From Murimonas intestini (GTDB lineage Bacteria; Bacillota; Clostridia; Lachnospirales; Lachnospiraceae): a stretch of 64,000 nucleotides of DNA. Within the stretch, counting starts at the first letter, position 1. Each line of letters starts with the position of its first letter. The stretch spans positions 62,001 through 126,000 of the forward strand of contig NZ_JANKBI010000009.1 in the NCBI RefSeq assembly GCF_024622195.1, in the 5' to 3' direction. Made by a program: the position numbers and the translations under genes. The notes under the pieces are model-generated. The model did not search any database, was not told the DNA's origin, and saw nothing but the letters and a program-made list of their open reading frames with translations. This document shows positions 27,053-35,586 of this stretch, in pieces.

Positions 27053-27901
27053 TCAGGCCCTGCCGTCACAGCCGCAGACCTTCATTCTGTTCATGACCAG
27101 CTGTTTTACATTCTCACGTCCCACTGCCCCGTATTTCTTAGGATCAAATACTTCAGGATTTTCAGAAAGCACCTTTTTGACCCCGTCAGAATATGCGATC
27201 CTCAGCTCTGTAGCAAAATTCACCTTGCAGATTCCTCTCCTGATGCTTTCTCTCACAGCATCATCAGAAAGCCCGGAAGCCCCATGGAGCACGAGAGGGA
27301 TATCAACAAGCTTTCTTATCTCTGTCAGCCTGTCCAGATCCAGCTTAGGCACTCCGCTGTAGACACCGTGCGCTGTGCCAATAGCCACTGCCAGTGAATC
27401 AACGCCTGTCTTTTCAGCGAACTCCTTCGCTTCCTCAGGTACAGTATAACCGCCTGCGCCTCCGTCCAGGTCATCCTCTTTGCCGCCCACCTTGCCAAGC
27501 TCCGCCTCCACCGGCACGCCGGAAGGCGCACAGGCGTCCACAACTCTTTTCGTAAGTGCAATATTTTCTTCAAAGACACTGTGTGAACCGTCGATCATGA
27601 TTGAAGTGTATCCTGTCCTCAGCGCCTGCATAGCCAGTTCAAAACTGCTGCCGTGGTCCAGATGGATACATACCGGCACGCTTGCTTTCTCTGCCTCAGC
27701 CTTCACATTTGCCAGATAAAGGGCAAGGCTGGCATATTTTACTGTGGAAGGTGTTGTCTGGATCATGACAGGAGCCTTGACCTCTTCTGCCGCCGCTATG
27801 ATTGCCTGCACCATTTCCATATTTTCTGCGTTAAAGGCTCCTACAGCATATCCTCCTGCCTGTGCGTCAAGCAGCATCTGTTTACTCGTTACAAAAGACA
27901 T
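27053..27901 (-). CDS. Class II ketose-1,6-bisphosphate aldolase (GatY/KbaY/FbaA type)
   Basis: 282 residues, the length of the GatY/KbaY group. Zinc ligands are in CIHLDHGSSFE, in EAELGKVGG and in the two later histidines of GTAHGVYSG and LVLHGASGLSD. It splits tagatose- or fructose-1,6-bisphosphate to dihydroxyacetone phosphate and glyceraldehyde-3-phosphate. It is the first catabolic gene after the LacI regulator, 71 bp downstream of it. A LacI-type operator (27920-27937) lies just ahead of its GAGAGGT ribosome site. Confidence 0.92.
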   Translation of the reverse strand: MSFVTSKQMLLDAQAGGYAVGAFNAENMEMVQAIIAAAEEVKAPVMIQTTPSTVKYASLALYLANVKAEAEKASVPVCIHLDHGSSFELAMQALRTGYTSIMIDGSHSVFEENIALTKRVVDACAPSGVPVEAELGKVGGKEDDLDGGAGGYTVPEEAKEFAEKTGVDSLAVAIGTAHGVYSGVPKLDLDRLTEIRKLVDIPLVLHGASGLSDDAVRESIRRGICKVNFATELRIAYSDGVKKVLSENPEVFDPKKYGAVGRENVKQLVMNRMKVCGCDGRA

Positions 27902-27919
27902 ATTGACCTCTCTTTCTGT

Positions 27920-27937
27920 GAACGAACCGTTTCGTTC
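27920..27937. promoter_or_regulatory. LacI-type operator O1 before the aldolase gene
   Basis: Perfect 7-bp inverted arms GAACGAA and TTCGTTC around CCGT. The core CGAACCGTTTCG is identical to O2 at 29018-29035. It lies 19 bp upstream of the aldolase start and is the likely second binding site of the adjacent regulator, perhaps acting by roadblock or looping with O2. Confidence 0.8.
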
Positions 27938-27972
27938 TCTCTTTGATTTGTAGGTTTCCCCGCGGACCTGCC

Positions 27973-28986
27973 TCAGGGTTTTATACTTAAGTCGGCAACC
28001 GAATCACCCGGCAGCAGGCTTGTTTTTAGTGTTATCTTCTCTGTCGTCTCCGGCACCCGGCCAGCCATTCGATCCAGCAGCATCTGTGCCGCATGCCTGG
28101 CGATCTCCTGCATGGGCTGCACCACCATCCAGAGATTTGGCTTCACCACCTGTGACAGCATCATATTGTCAAACCCAATGATCGAGATATCATCAGGAAA
28201 TCTCACACCTTTCTCATTCAGCGCTATTACCGCCCCAAGTGTGATCTCATAGTTGGAAAGAAATACCGCCGTGGGGGAATCCTCCATTTTCAGAAGCTCT
28301 GTTATGGAATGGTAGCCGTGCTCCACCTCCAGTCTGCCCCTCTTTATATATCTGGGATAGATCGGCAGGTCTGCCTCTTCCATAGCCTTAAAATACCCCT
28401 GGAGCCTCATCCTAGCAGTATAGAACTTATCTTCCCCGCATATTATGGCTATTTTCCTGTGTCCGCGCTGTATCAGGCTCTTTACGGCCTCATAAGAGGC
28501 TGCTGTATTATCCACCAGCACACTGTCCCAGTCCCTGTCCTCAAAGGCCCTGTCCACCAGCACCACAGGAACCTCTCTGTCTGATGCTGCCTGAAGATAT
28601 TTAGATGACCTGGAAGTTGGTATCGTAAGTATCCCGTCCACTCTTTTTCCCAGAAGGAACTTTATGGACTCTTCCTCCAGCTTTTCATCTCCCCTGCAGT
28701 CACATACTATCGTCCCATAATCATGTGCCCTGAGGATATCCTCTATTTCCGAGATCACTGTCCCTGCGAAAATATTGTCAAACCGCTCTATCAGCACTCC
28801 CACGGTCTTCGTCTTATTTGTTGCCAGTCCTCTGGCTACCTCGTTTACTTCATAGTGGAGGACTTCAATGGCATGCTCTATAGCCAGCCTGTTCTCCGGC
28901 AGTACATTCCCGCCGTTTAAATATTTAGATACCGTAGCCAGAGACAGCCCCGTCATCTTCTTAATGTCACGTATTGTAGCAGCCAA
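27973..28986 (-). CDS. LacI-family regulator of the polyol operon
   Basis: 337 residues. The helix-turn-helix is IRDIKKMTGLSLATVSKYLN, with the hinge helix near 50; the periplasmic-binding-protein-like domain runs from about 60 (TVGVLIERFDNIFAG). The true start is a TTG at 28986 behind GGAGGTGG; a longer in-frame start at 29055 would run through the operator and promoter. The gene is first in the operon and sits downstream of a clear promoter and operator, so it should repress itself together with the catabolic genes and respond to a pathway sugar or sugar phosphate. Confidence 0.92.
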   Translation of the reverse strand: MAATIRDIKKMTGLSLATVSKYLNGGNVLPENRLAIEHAIEVLHYEVNEVARGLATNKTKTVGVLIERFDNIFAGTVISEIEDILRAHDYGTIVCDCRGDEKLEEESIKFLLGKRVDGILTIPTSRSSKYLQAASDREVPVVLVDRAFEDRDWDSVLVDNTAASYEAVKSLIQRGHRKIAIICGEDKFYTARMRLQGYFKAMEEADLPIYPRYIKRGRLEVEHGYHSITELLKMEDSPTAVFLSNYEITLGAVIALNEKGVRFPDDISIIGFDNMMLSQVVKPNLWMVVQPMQEIARHAAQMLLDRMAGRVPETTEKITLKTSLLPGDSVADLSIKP

Positions 28987-29017
28987 TTTACCACCTCCAT
29001 CCTGACCGGGCCGCGCA

Positions 29018-29035
29018 GAGCGAACCGTTTCGCTC
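29018..29035. promoter_or_regulatory. LacI-type operator O2
   Basis: Perfect inverted arms GAGCGAA and TTCGCTC around CCGT, with the same core as O1. It covers about +5 to +22 of the transcript from the promoter at 29047-29075, the classic position for repression. Confidence 0.82.
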
Positions 29036-29046
29036 CATCTGCCTAC

Positions 29047-29075
29047 ATAATACAACTCATGTCCAAACTTGTCAA
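29047..29075 (-). promoter_or_regulatory. Promoter of the LacI/polyol operon
   Basis: Minus strand TTGACA (29075-29070), 17 bp, TATTAT (29052-29047): nearly consensus sigma-A. O2 follows directly downstream. Confidence 0.85.
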
Positions 29076-29116
29076 GAAATTTATTGTTATTTTTCTGGTC
29101 CGGTGATAGAATAAAA

Positions 29117-29145
29117 ATAACTGTGAAGATGCTTAACAGCCATGA
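29117..29145. repeat. Decayed end of the dispersed repeat, inverted orientation
   Basis: AATAACTGTGAAGATGCT followed by TAACAG resembles the reverse complement of the left end of the 132-bp repeat (GTAACTGTGAAGGTACTG, then AACAGTTAC). The match is partial, so this is an old copy at best. The rest of 29076-29287 holds no gene; I see no clear promoter for the zinc-ribbon gene. Confidence 0.4.
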
Positions 29146-29287
29146 AGAAAGTTATTATTCACAGCCACTGTAAAAGGGCATTTTTTCGTTTCTGTGTAAA
29201 AGCAGAGGCTGATTCTTGGCTGAAAGCTGTATTTATATGGCAGAACATGGGAATACTTCAAATAATATTAAGAGAGGAATGATAATA

Positions 29288-30013
29288 ATGTATTTTTATG
29301 GATTCAAGATCCCTGAGCCGGCAACTCTGGCACTTTATATCGTAGTTGGAATTGCCGTGTTTGTACTTCTGTTTTTCCTGTTCCGGCTGATCAACTGCTG
29401 GTACTTCAAGATCAATCACCGCCTGAAAGAACAGCAGCGCACAAATGAACTGTTAGAGGAGCTTAACCGCAAGCTGGATATGATCTGCGGCAGCCATGTC
29501 CCCCAGCAGGATCCCCGCTATTCCGGCAAAGATATGTATGGACGCGCACCTCAAAATCCTGCCTCCGCTGCCCCTTATGATGATCCGGGACAGTATGGCT
29601 GGCAGAGGCCGGGAACGGCCGCCTCTTATACGGCTCCCGTCCAGAACTTTTACGGACAGGCAGCTCCAAAACAGGAGGCCGATTTTTCTGCTGAATTTGC
29701 ACGTGATTTTGCTGCAGCTCCTGACATCAGGCCTGGCGCCTCTGCTTCAGATAACCCGGCAGCCAAAGACAACACTCCCGCCGCCAAGCCGCCTGTTCCC
29801 CCATCCGTGCCGGTACCCGGACCTGACGCCCCGGGCAGCGGCCAGGATACAGGTGATACTCTGCTGATGGGAGGCGCAGGTTTTTCAGGCAGTGACACAG
29901 GTATTCCGCTGGACGAGATCGGTGACTGCGGCCCGGCCTTCTGTCCTGGCTGTCATCTTCCGCTGACAAAAGATACTGTCTACTGTCCGAACTGCGGACG
30001 CAAGGTGAGATAA
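29288..30013 (+). CDS. Membrane-anchored zinc-ribbon protein with proline-rich linker
   Basis: 241 residues, function unknown. One membrane helix (about 11-35, LALYIVVGIAVFVLLFFLF) is followed by a short helical part (KEQQRTNELLEELNRKLD), a long Pro/Ala/Gly-rich low-complexity stretch (about 75-205), and a C-terminal zinc ribbon with two CxxC knuckles, FCPGCHLPL and YCPNCGRKV. The zinc ribbon is likely cytoplasmic. I chose the ATG at 29288, nine bases after AGAGAGGA; an ATG at 29279 would abut the ribosome site. The next gene, an aldo/keto reductase, starts 25 bp later, so the two are probably co-transcribed. Confidence 0.75.
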   Translation: MYFYGFKIPEPATLALYIVVGIAVFVLLFFLFRLINCWYFKINHRLKEQQRTNELLEELNRKLDMICGSHVPQQDPRYSGKDMYGRAPQNPASAAPYDDPGQYGWQRPGTAASYTAPVQNFYGQAAPKQEADFSAEFARDFAAAPDIRPGASASDNPAAKDNTPAAKPPVPPSVPVPGPDAPGSGQDTGDTLLMGGAGFSGSDTGIPLDEIGDCGPAFCPGCHLPLTKDTVYCPNCGRKVR

Positions 30014-30038
30014 CCATGGTATTTAAGAGAGGAGCTTT

Positions 30039-31010
30039 ATGATGAGACAACAGATTATTATTCCAGACACAGACCTTGGCCCCATGTTCCCTCTGGGGCT
30101 GGGCGCTGCACAGGCGGGGCTTAAGTGGGACGGCGCAGATGCCGACAGGCTGTTTGATGCCTTCCTCTCTTTCGGAGGAAACGTCATTGATACAGCACGA
30201 GTCTATTCAGACTGGGTGAAGCCTGAGATTGGCCGCAGTGAACGCGTGCTGGGCGACTGGTTTTCCCGTTCTAAAAAGAGAAACCATGTTATCCTGTTTA
30301 CCAAGGGAGGCCATCCTGATATGAATATCCCTGTCCCGGACCTTCATTTAAACAGGCTGTCACGCCAGGATATGGTTTATGATGTGGAGGCTTCTCTGAA
30401 GGCCCTCCGCACAGATTACATTGATATCTACTTTTATCACAGAGATGATAAATCCATACCTGTCTCTGAATTAATTGAGACACTTCAATCTTTTGTGAAG
30501 GAAGGAAAGATCCGCTATTACGGCTGTTCTAACTGGACTTCCTCACGCATGAAGGAAGCTGATGAATACTGCCGCCGCATGGGATACAGAAGCTTTGTGG
30601 GTAATGAGGCGCTTCTTAATATCGGATACAAATATATGAATCCTCTGGCTGACGACACGCTCTGCTATGCAGACAGTGAAATGCAGGAATATCATAAAAA
30701 TAATTCCCGAAACCTCCTGATCCCCTATATGGGTATCTGCGGGGGATTCTTCCACCACTTCCTGGAAAAAGGGGAGGACAGCGTAAAAGACAGCCCCTAC
30801 TATACAGAGGGGAATATAAGGACAGCCGCCAGGATCAAAGAACTCACTGAGAAATATGGCATAACAGTCTCCCAGGCGGTCCTCGGCTTTTTCACACAGC
30901 AGGAGTTCCCGTGCCTGCCTCTGTACGGTCCCAGGAACATGGAAAATCTCTCAGAAGTAATGAAGACCTTTGAGATACCTTTTGAAAAGAGTGATTATTC
31001 TGATCTGTAG
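30039..31010 (+). CDS. Aldo/keto reductase
   Basis: 323 residues, AKR fold. Catalytic Asp/Tyr lie in GGNVIDTARVYSDW, the Lys in ILFTKGGHPD, the His in YFYHRDD, and NADP-site residues in YYGCSNWTSSRM. The branch resembles NADP-dependent oxidoreductases of the YdjG/IolS type; substrate unknown. It is not near the polyol operon genes functionally, as it is divergent from them. It starts behind GAGGAG and is followed by an intrinsic terminator at 31026-31072. Confidence 0.87.
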   Translation: MMRQQIIIPDTDLGPMFPLGLGAAQAGLKWDGADADRLFDAFLSFGGNVIDTARVYSDWVKPEIGRSERVLGDWFSRSKKRNHVILFTKGGHPDMNIPVPDLHLNRLSRQDMVYDVEASLKALRTDYIDIYFYHRDDKSIPVSELIETLQSFVKEGKIRYYGCSNWTSSRMKEADEYCRRMGYRSFVGNEALLNIGYKYMNPLADDTLCYADSEMQEYHKNNSRNLLIPYMGICGGFFHHFLEKGEDSVKDSPYYTEGNIRTAARIKELTEKYGITVSQAVLGFFTQQEFPCLPLYGPRNMENLSEVMKTFEIPFEKSDYSDL

Positions 31011-31025
31011 GTAATATATGGATTC

Positions 31026-31072
31026 AAACAGCGGAAATGACACCTTACCGGTGACCTTTCCGCTGTTTTTTC
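31026..31072 (+). terminator. Intrinsic terminator after the aldo/keto reductase gene
   Basis: Perfect 12-bp stem AAACAGCGGAAA (31026-31037) with TTTCCGCTGTTT (31057-31068), then further T. The loop contains a smaller ACCGGT palindrome. On the opposite strand it may also help end the convergent LacI gene, but the T run there is short. Confidence 0.85.
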
Positions 31073-31077
31073 TTGCA

Positions 31078-32124
31078 TTAAATTCTATTAAAATTTGTTT
31101 CTTTAGGCACTGCCCCAATTGTTCCTTCGTCATAAAGCTTGACAGAAAGGATCTTTGACCGGATATCCTGTGCCGGATCCTTTATCCGGCTGATCATAAG
31201 ATCTACGGCTTCATCAGCGATTGGTTCGTTTGCAGTATAGGAAATACTGGACAGCGGAAGAAGATGAGGAAGGCTTTGGCGCAGATGGTCGAAGCCTACG
31301 ATAGAAACATCTTCCGGGATACGGTATCCTTCTTCCTGAAGTGTATTCATTGCGGAATAGGCAACCAGGTCACTGAATGCGCAGATGGCAGTGTAGTCCA
31401 CCGGAATCAGAAGTTTTTTCAGTGATTGGGAGACGATAGCATCCTGAAAATCTTTGTACGATACTTCTCTGACGCTATCGGCGCTTATACTGGATTCAGC
31501 CAGAGCCTGCATAAAGCCATTGTAACGAAGCACCTGGGAAGCACTGTTCCACGGACCTGACAGAAAGGCGAACTTGCGGTGCCCCTGCCTGATGAGAGAC
31601 TTGCCCGCCAGATATCCGCCCTGATAATCATTGCACCGAACAACATCGTTTGTCCGGTTAGGAAGCTCACGGCCGATGAAAACCAGGGGAATTTGATTCT
31701 GGTTAATGGTTTGGATCATATAATGGCTCTCTGCTCTCGGAAAGAGAAAAATACCGCTGACATTATAGGAAATGACAAGGGAAAGTGCATCTGCATCGTG
31801 CATCCCCTGAAACTGCGCGCACAAAATAAAAAGATGATAATTAAACGCTTGGAGCTTCCGTGCAATCTGCGCCAGCATCTCAGAATAGTACGGGTTCTGA
31901 ATATCATCGATAATGGCCACGATCAGGTTAGTTTGTCCGCAGCGAAGAGAGGAGGCTGCGACATTGCGGATATAGCCAAGTTCTGTGGCAGCAGTCTGTA
32001 TTCTGGAAATAGTATCAGCCGGAAGCCGCGTATCGTTTCGAAGCGCCCGGGATATAGTGTTTACGGAATATCCGCACACATCAGCGATATCCTTCAATGT
32101 GACACGTTTGTTCTTAGACTCCAT
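31078..32124 (-). CDS. LacI-family regulator of the arabinoside uptake operon
   Basis: 348 residues. N-terminal helix-turn-helix VTLKDIADVCGYSVNTISRAL, hinge ELGYIRNVAASSLR, then a sugar-binding domain (LIVAIIDDIQNPYYSEM). The start is the ATG at 32124 behind AAGGAG; the longer in-frame start at 32208 is not supported. It is divergent from the solute-binding-protein operon, whose promoter carries a perfect 16-bp palindrome (32342-32357), the likely binding site. Its own promoter is at 32222-32250. The probable inducer is an arabino-oligosaccharide or arabinose, inferred from the GH51 gene. Confidence 0.92.
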   Translation of the reverse strand: MESKNKRVTLKDIADVCGYSVNTISRALRNDTRLPADTISRIQTAATELGYIRNVAASSLRCGQTNLIVAIIDDIQNPYYSEMLAQIARKLQAFNYHLFILCAQFQGMHDADALSLVISYNVSGIFLFPRAESHYMIQTINQNQIPLVFIGRELPNRTNDVVRCNDYQGGYLAGKSLIRQGHRKFAFLSGPWNSASQVLRYNGFMQALAESSISADSVREVSYKDFQDAIVSQSLKKLLIPVDYTAICAFSDLVAYSAMNTLQEEGYRIPEDVSIVGFDHLRQSLPHLLPLSSISYTANEPIADEAVDLMISRIKDPAQDIRSKILSVKLYDEGTIGAVPKETNFNRI

Positions 32125-32162
32125 GTGTCCATCTCCTTGTATTATTTTTTGTAATATTTTTG

Positions 32163-32189
32163 GTAACTGTTCAATACCTTCACAGTTAC
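32163..32189. repeat. Dispersed repeat, left-end fragment (copy C)
   Basis: 27 bp matching the left end of the 132-bp repeat with one change (GTAACTGTTCAATACC, then TTCACAGTTAC), after which similarity stops. It forms the GTAACTG/CAGTTAC hairpin and falls in the 5' leader of the LacI gene. Confidence 0.75.
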
Positions 32190-32221
32190 ATTTTATGTAT
32201 CTATTCATCTATTGTATTTAT

Positions 32222-32250
32222 ATTTTACCTGAGGAAGCATTAAAAAGCAA
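32222..32250 (-). promoter_or_regulatory. Promoter of the second LacI gene
   Basis: Minus strand TTGCTT (32250-32245), 17 bp, TAAAAT (32227-32222). The leader of about 90 nt contains the repeat fragment at 32163-32189. The remaining gap up to 32328 is AT-rich and shows nothing else. Confidence 0.6.
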
Positions 32251-32328
32251 GAGATAACACAATGCACAAAAACAAGAATGCACTATTGTAAATTTCCAAC
32301 AAAATAACGAAAAACTTTAAAATTAGTA

Positions 32329-32357
32329 TTGACAAATTATAAGATTAACGTTAATCT
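32329..32357 (+). promoter_or_regulatory. Promoter and operator of the arabinoside uptake operon
   Basis: TTGACA (32329-32334), 17 bp, TAATCT (32352-32357). A perfect 16-bp palindrome with half-sites AGATTAAC and GTTAATCT (32342-32357) overlaps spacer and -10 box, so a bound LacI protein would block polymerase directly. Confidence 0.78.
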
Positions 32358-32426
32358 AGAGATACAAAACATCGTGAAACACTGCAAACAGTTACCGCAG
32401 TATCAAAATCAAAGGAGGAATTGAAC

Positions 32427-33746
32427 ATGATGAAAAAGTTGCTTGCTGGAACACTTGCATCTGTAATAGTATTGGGAACGGCGCTGAACGTAAGTGCCGC
32501 AGAAGATGCATCCACACAGGGAAAAAACACATTTGTTGACGGAGCTACTGATTTGAATTTCTGGACTTTTCAGGAGCTGCACGTAGGTTTCTGGACAACA
32601 ATGGCGGATGTCTGGAATGAACAGAATCCGGACAGAGCAATTAACCTTACTGTTACATCAGGAGAATCTCAGCCTATGCACAGTAAACTTTTAATTGCAT
32701 GTCAGTCCGGCAGCGGTGCTCCGGATCTGGCAGACGTAGAGATCGGATATTACGGCTCATTCTTGAAAGACGGATATCTGCTCCCCATCAACGAAGCAGT
32801 AGAACCTTATAAAGATGACATTGTTTTCTCCCGTGTCAGCATGTACGGCGACACAGAAGGCAATTACTATGGAGTAGACTTCCATCTTGGTGAAACAGTT
32901 ACTTACTACAATATGGACATTATGAATGAAGCCGGCGTAGATCCGGCAGAAATCGTGACATGGGATGACTACGCAGAAGCAGGAAGAAAAGTACTGGAAG
33001 CTACAGGCAAACCAATGTTTGCAGTAGAGACAAATGACCTCTTCCTTCCACAGGCAATGCTCCTTGAAAAAGGCGGTCAGTATGTGGATGAAGAAGGAAA
33101 TCCGAATCTCGCCACTCAGGAACATGCAGATGTTATCAATTTCATCAGAGGTCTTTTAGATGAAGGCGTTTGTGAAATCGCTCCCGGCGGCGGTGTTCAT
33201 AAAGAAGAGTGGTACGGCCACTTAAACAGCGGCGGCGTGGCATCTCTCACAATGCCTCTGTGGTACATGGGAAGATTTACAGACTACTGTTCAGATCTGA
33301 AGGGCAAAATTGCCATCTATCCCATTCCTGTATGGAACGAAGGCGATGTTCGTGCAGTTCTTCAGGGCGGTACCGGCACATCTGTAATCAAAGGAACAGA
33401 ACATGAACAGCTTGCGAAAGACTTCCTCGCATTTGCAAAGCTTTCCAAAGAAGGCTGTACTTATGAATGGGACGTTCTGGGATTTGACCCCATTCGTACT
33501 GAATTATGGGATGACCCGGCCATCACAGAAAATAAGGATAATAAATTCCTGAGCTATTTCACTACAAACCCGTTTGACGTTCTGAAAGCAAATGGAACAG
33601 ATATTATTGCACCAAACATTGCAGGCGCTTATTCAGCAGTATATGGCAGCTTAGTATCCACAACTTATGCAAATGCATTTGAAATTTCAGCAGATCAGGA
33701 CGCAATGGAATTACTGCAGAGCGAACAGGACTCTATTATTTACTAA
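32427..33746 (+). CDS. ABC sugar transporter, family 1 extracellular solute-binding protein
   Basis: 439 residues. Signal peptide MMKKLLAGTLASVIVLGTALNVSA, then a family 1 sugar-binding fold (FWTFQELHVGFWTTMADVWN; PDLADVEIGYYGSFLKDGYLLPI). It captures oligosaccharides outside the cell for the two permeases that follow. Oddly, no lipobox cysteine follows the signal sequence, although such proteins in Gram-positives are normally lipoproteins. The ATG at 32427 lies 8 bases after AAGGAGG. The GH51 gene in the operon suggests arabino- or arabinoxylo-oligosaccharides. Confidence 0.92.
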   Translation: MMKKLLAGTLASVIVLGTALNVSAAEDASTQGKNTFVDGATDLNFWTFQELHVGFWTTMADVWNEQNPDRAINLTVTSGESQPMHSKLLIACQSGSGAPDLADVEIGYYGSFLKDGYLLPINEAVEPYKDDIVFSRVSMYGDTEGNYYGVDFHLGETVTYYNMDIMNEAGVDPAEIVTWDDYAEAGRKVLEATGKPMFAVETNDLFLPQAMLLEKGGQYVDEEGNPNLATQEHADVINFIRGLLDEGVCEIAPGGGVHKEEWYGHLNSGGVASLTMPLWYMGRFTDYCSDLKGKIAIYPIPVWNEGDVRAVLQGGTGTSVIKGTEHEQLAKDFLAFAKLSKEGCTYEWDVLGFDPIRTELWDDPAITENKDNKFLSYFTTNPFDVLKANGTDIIAPNIAGAYSAVYGSLVSTTYANAFEISADQDAMELLQSEQDSIIY

Positions 33747-33772
33747 GCACTGCGTTGAAAAGTAATGAATGG

Positions 33773-33800
33773 GAGTGCCGTGACTTCACGGCACTCTTAT
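33773..33800 (+). terminator. Hairpin between solute-binding-protein and permease genes
   Basis: Perfect 11-bp stem GAGTGCCGTGA (33773-33783) with TCACGGCACTC (33786-33796), then TTATTTT. Such intercistronic hairpins commonly stabilise the binding-protein mRNA or partly stop transcription so that the permeases are made in smaller amounts. Confidence 0.75.
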
Positions 33801-33818
33801 TTTAAAAAGGAGGCGCTT

Positions 33819-34727
33819 ATGAAGAAAAAGAGCGTATTTAAAAAATTTATATATTCACGGAAAGCCGCCCCATATGTATTTATCTCCCCGTTCATCATCA
33901 CATTTCTGGTATTTTTTGCTTACTCCATAGTCAGCATGATCATTATGAGTTTCCAGAAAGTAGCGGGACCGAATACAACCTTTGTGGGATTTGAAAATTA
34001 TAATATTTTAAAAAACGCTGTTTTTATAAAAAGTCTGAAAAACAGTATCTTTTATACAATAGGCAGCTGCATACTGATGATCCCTATTCCTATGGTACTT
34101 GCTGCAATGCTGAACAGCAAACATATGCGTGCGAAAACCACCTTCCGAAGCATATTGTTTATTCCTGCACTGACTTCCATCGTTGTGGCAGGTGTTGTCT
34201 TCCGGCTGATGTTTGGAGAGCTGGATAATTCCTTTATGAACCAGGTGCTGAGCGTGTTTGGAAAAGAACCTGTCGTCTGGCTGAGAAAGCCGGTGACTGC
34301 GTGGACAGCAATGTTCCTTCTGTGCCTGTGGCGCTGGACCGGGGTCAATATGATGTACTATCTATCCGGACTTCAGCAGATTCCCGGTGATTTATACGAA
34401 TCTGCATCCATCGACGGTGCAACCTCCCTGCAGCAGCTTCGTTACATAACGATACCGCTTTTGAAGCCCACAACAATCTATGTACTGACCATCTCCATTT
34501 TCGGCGGTATGGCAATGTTCTCGGAATCATACATTCTGTTCAATGGAAACAAATCACCGAACAATATTGGAACCACACTGGTGGGCTTTCTTTACAGACT
34601 TGGACTGGAGCAGAACAATTTTGGAATCGCCAGCGCCATCGGCGTTATTTTCCTGCTCATAGTTCTTGGAATCAACTTTATTCAGCTTAGGCTCAACGGA
34701 ACAATGGGAAAAGGAGGGGATAAATAG
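33819..34727 (+). CDS. ABC sugar transporter permease (MalF/UgpA type)
   Basis: 302 residues with six membrane helices. The first is YVFISPFIITFLVFFAY; the cytoplasmic EAA loop reads YESASIDGATSLQQLRYITIPLLKPT (broken here as YESASIDGATSLQQL and RYITIPLLKPT), the contact site for the ATPase. I chose the start MKKKSVFKK at 33819 behind AAGGAGG. Its stop codon overlaps the GTG start of the next permease. No ATPase gene lies in the operon; by analogy a shared MsmX/MsmK-type ATPase encoded elsewhere is expected. Confidence 0.93.
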   Translation: MKKKSVFKKFIYSRKAAPYVFISPFIITFLVFFAYSIVSMIIMSFQKVAGPNTTFVGFENYNILKNAVFIKSLKNSIFYTIGSCILMIPIPMVLAAMLNSKHMRAKTTFRSILFIPALTSIVVAGVVFRLMFGELDNSFMNQVLSVFGKEPVVWLRKPVTAWTAMFLLCLWRWTGVNMMYYLSGLQQIPGDLYESASIDGATSLQQLRYITIPLLKPTTIYVLTISIFGGMAMFSESYILFNGNKSPNNIGTTLVGFLYRLGLEQNNFGIASAIGVIFLLIVLGINFIQLRLNGTMGKGGDK

Positions 34728-35563
34728 TGATTAAAAAATCAAGGATTATTTCCGTATGTCTGGTACTCTTTTTCCTTGTGATCACCATGGTCACACTCCT
34801 TCCGCTGGCACTGCTTGCAGTATCCTCCCTGCGCCCCGGCTCCGACCTGATGCGTTACGGGCTTAATTTTTCTGTTGACTGGACGACTGCGAACCTGAAT
34901 GAATACCGCATGCTTTTCAGCGGAGCAAACCCATATTTTACCTGGTACAAAAACAGTCTTGTCGTTACTATCGTGCAGGTGGGACTGGCGCTGTTCTTAA
35001 GCGCATGTGTGGGATATGGCTTTGCTATGTATGACTTCAAAGGAAAAAACATCGCATTCGTATGTGTACTGCTGGTCATGATGGTGCCGGCAGAAGTTAT
35101 TCTTCTTCCCCTGTACCGTCTGATCGTAAATATGAAACTCATGAACACAATGTGGGGAATTATCCTGCCTTACCTGGTAGTTCCCATGCTGATCTTTTTC
35201 TTCCGCCAGTATCTCTCCGGAATTCCAAGGGATTTCCTGGATGCTGCCCGCGTTGACGGATGCAGTGAATATGGTATTTTCATAAAAATCATGCTGCCCT
35301 TAATGAAGCCGTCCTTTGCAGCAATGGGTATTTATCAGGGCATGCAGAGCTGGAATAACTTCCTGTGGCCCATGATCGTTACCAATGATATTGACAAGAT
35401 CACTTTGCCGGTTGGTTTACAGAGCCTGATCTCTCCTTACGGCAACAACTATGATATACTGATTGCAGGTTCCTGCTTTGCGATCATACCAATACTTATT
35501 TTATTTATATGCTTCCAGCGTTACTTCATTGAAGGTATGACTGCGGGAGGCGTAAAAGGCTAA
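34727..35563 (+). CDS. ABC sugar transporter permease (MalG/UgpE type)
   Basis: 278 residues with six membrane helices (ISVCLVLFFLVITMVTLLPL first) and the EAA loop LDAARVDGCSEYGIFIKI followed by MLPLMKPS. It pairs with the preceding permease. The GTG start at 34727 overlaps the preceding TAG and has GGAGGGG upstream, so the two are translationally coupled. The GH51 gene starts 23 bp downstream. Confidence 0.93.
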   Translation: MIKKSRIISVCLVLFFLVITMVTLLPLALLAVSSLRPGSDLMRYGLNFSVDWTTANLNEYRMLFSGANPYFTWYKNSLVVTIVQVGLALFLSACVGYGFAMYDFKGKNIAFVCVLLVMMVPAEVILLPLYRLIVNMKLMNTMWGIILPYLVVPMLIFFFRQYLSGIPRDFLDAARVDGCSEYGIFIKIMLPLMKPSFAAMGIYQGMQSWNNFLWPMIVTNDIDKITLPVGLQSLISPYGNNYDILIAGSCFAIIPILILFICFQRYFIEGMTAGGVKG

Positions 35564-35586
35564 AGAAATCCGGGAGGAAAATAATA

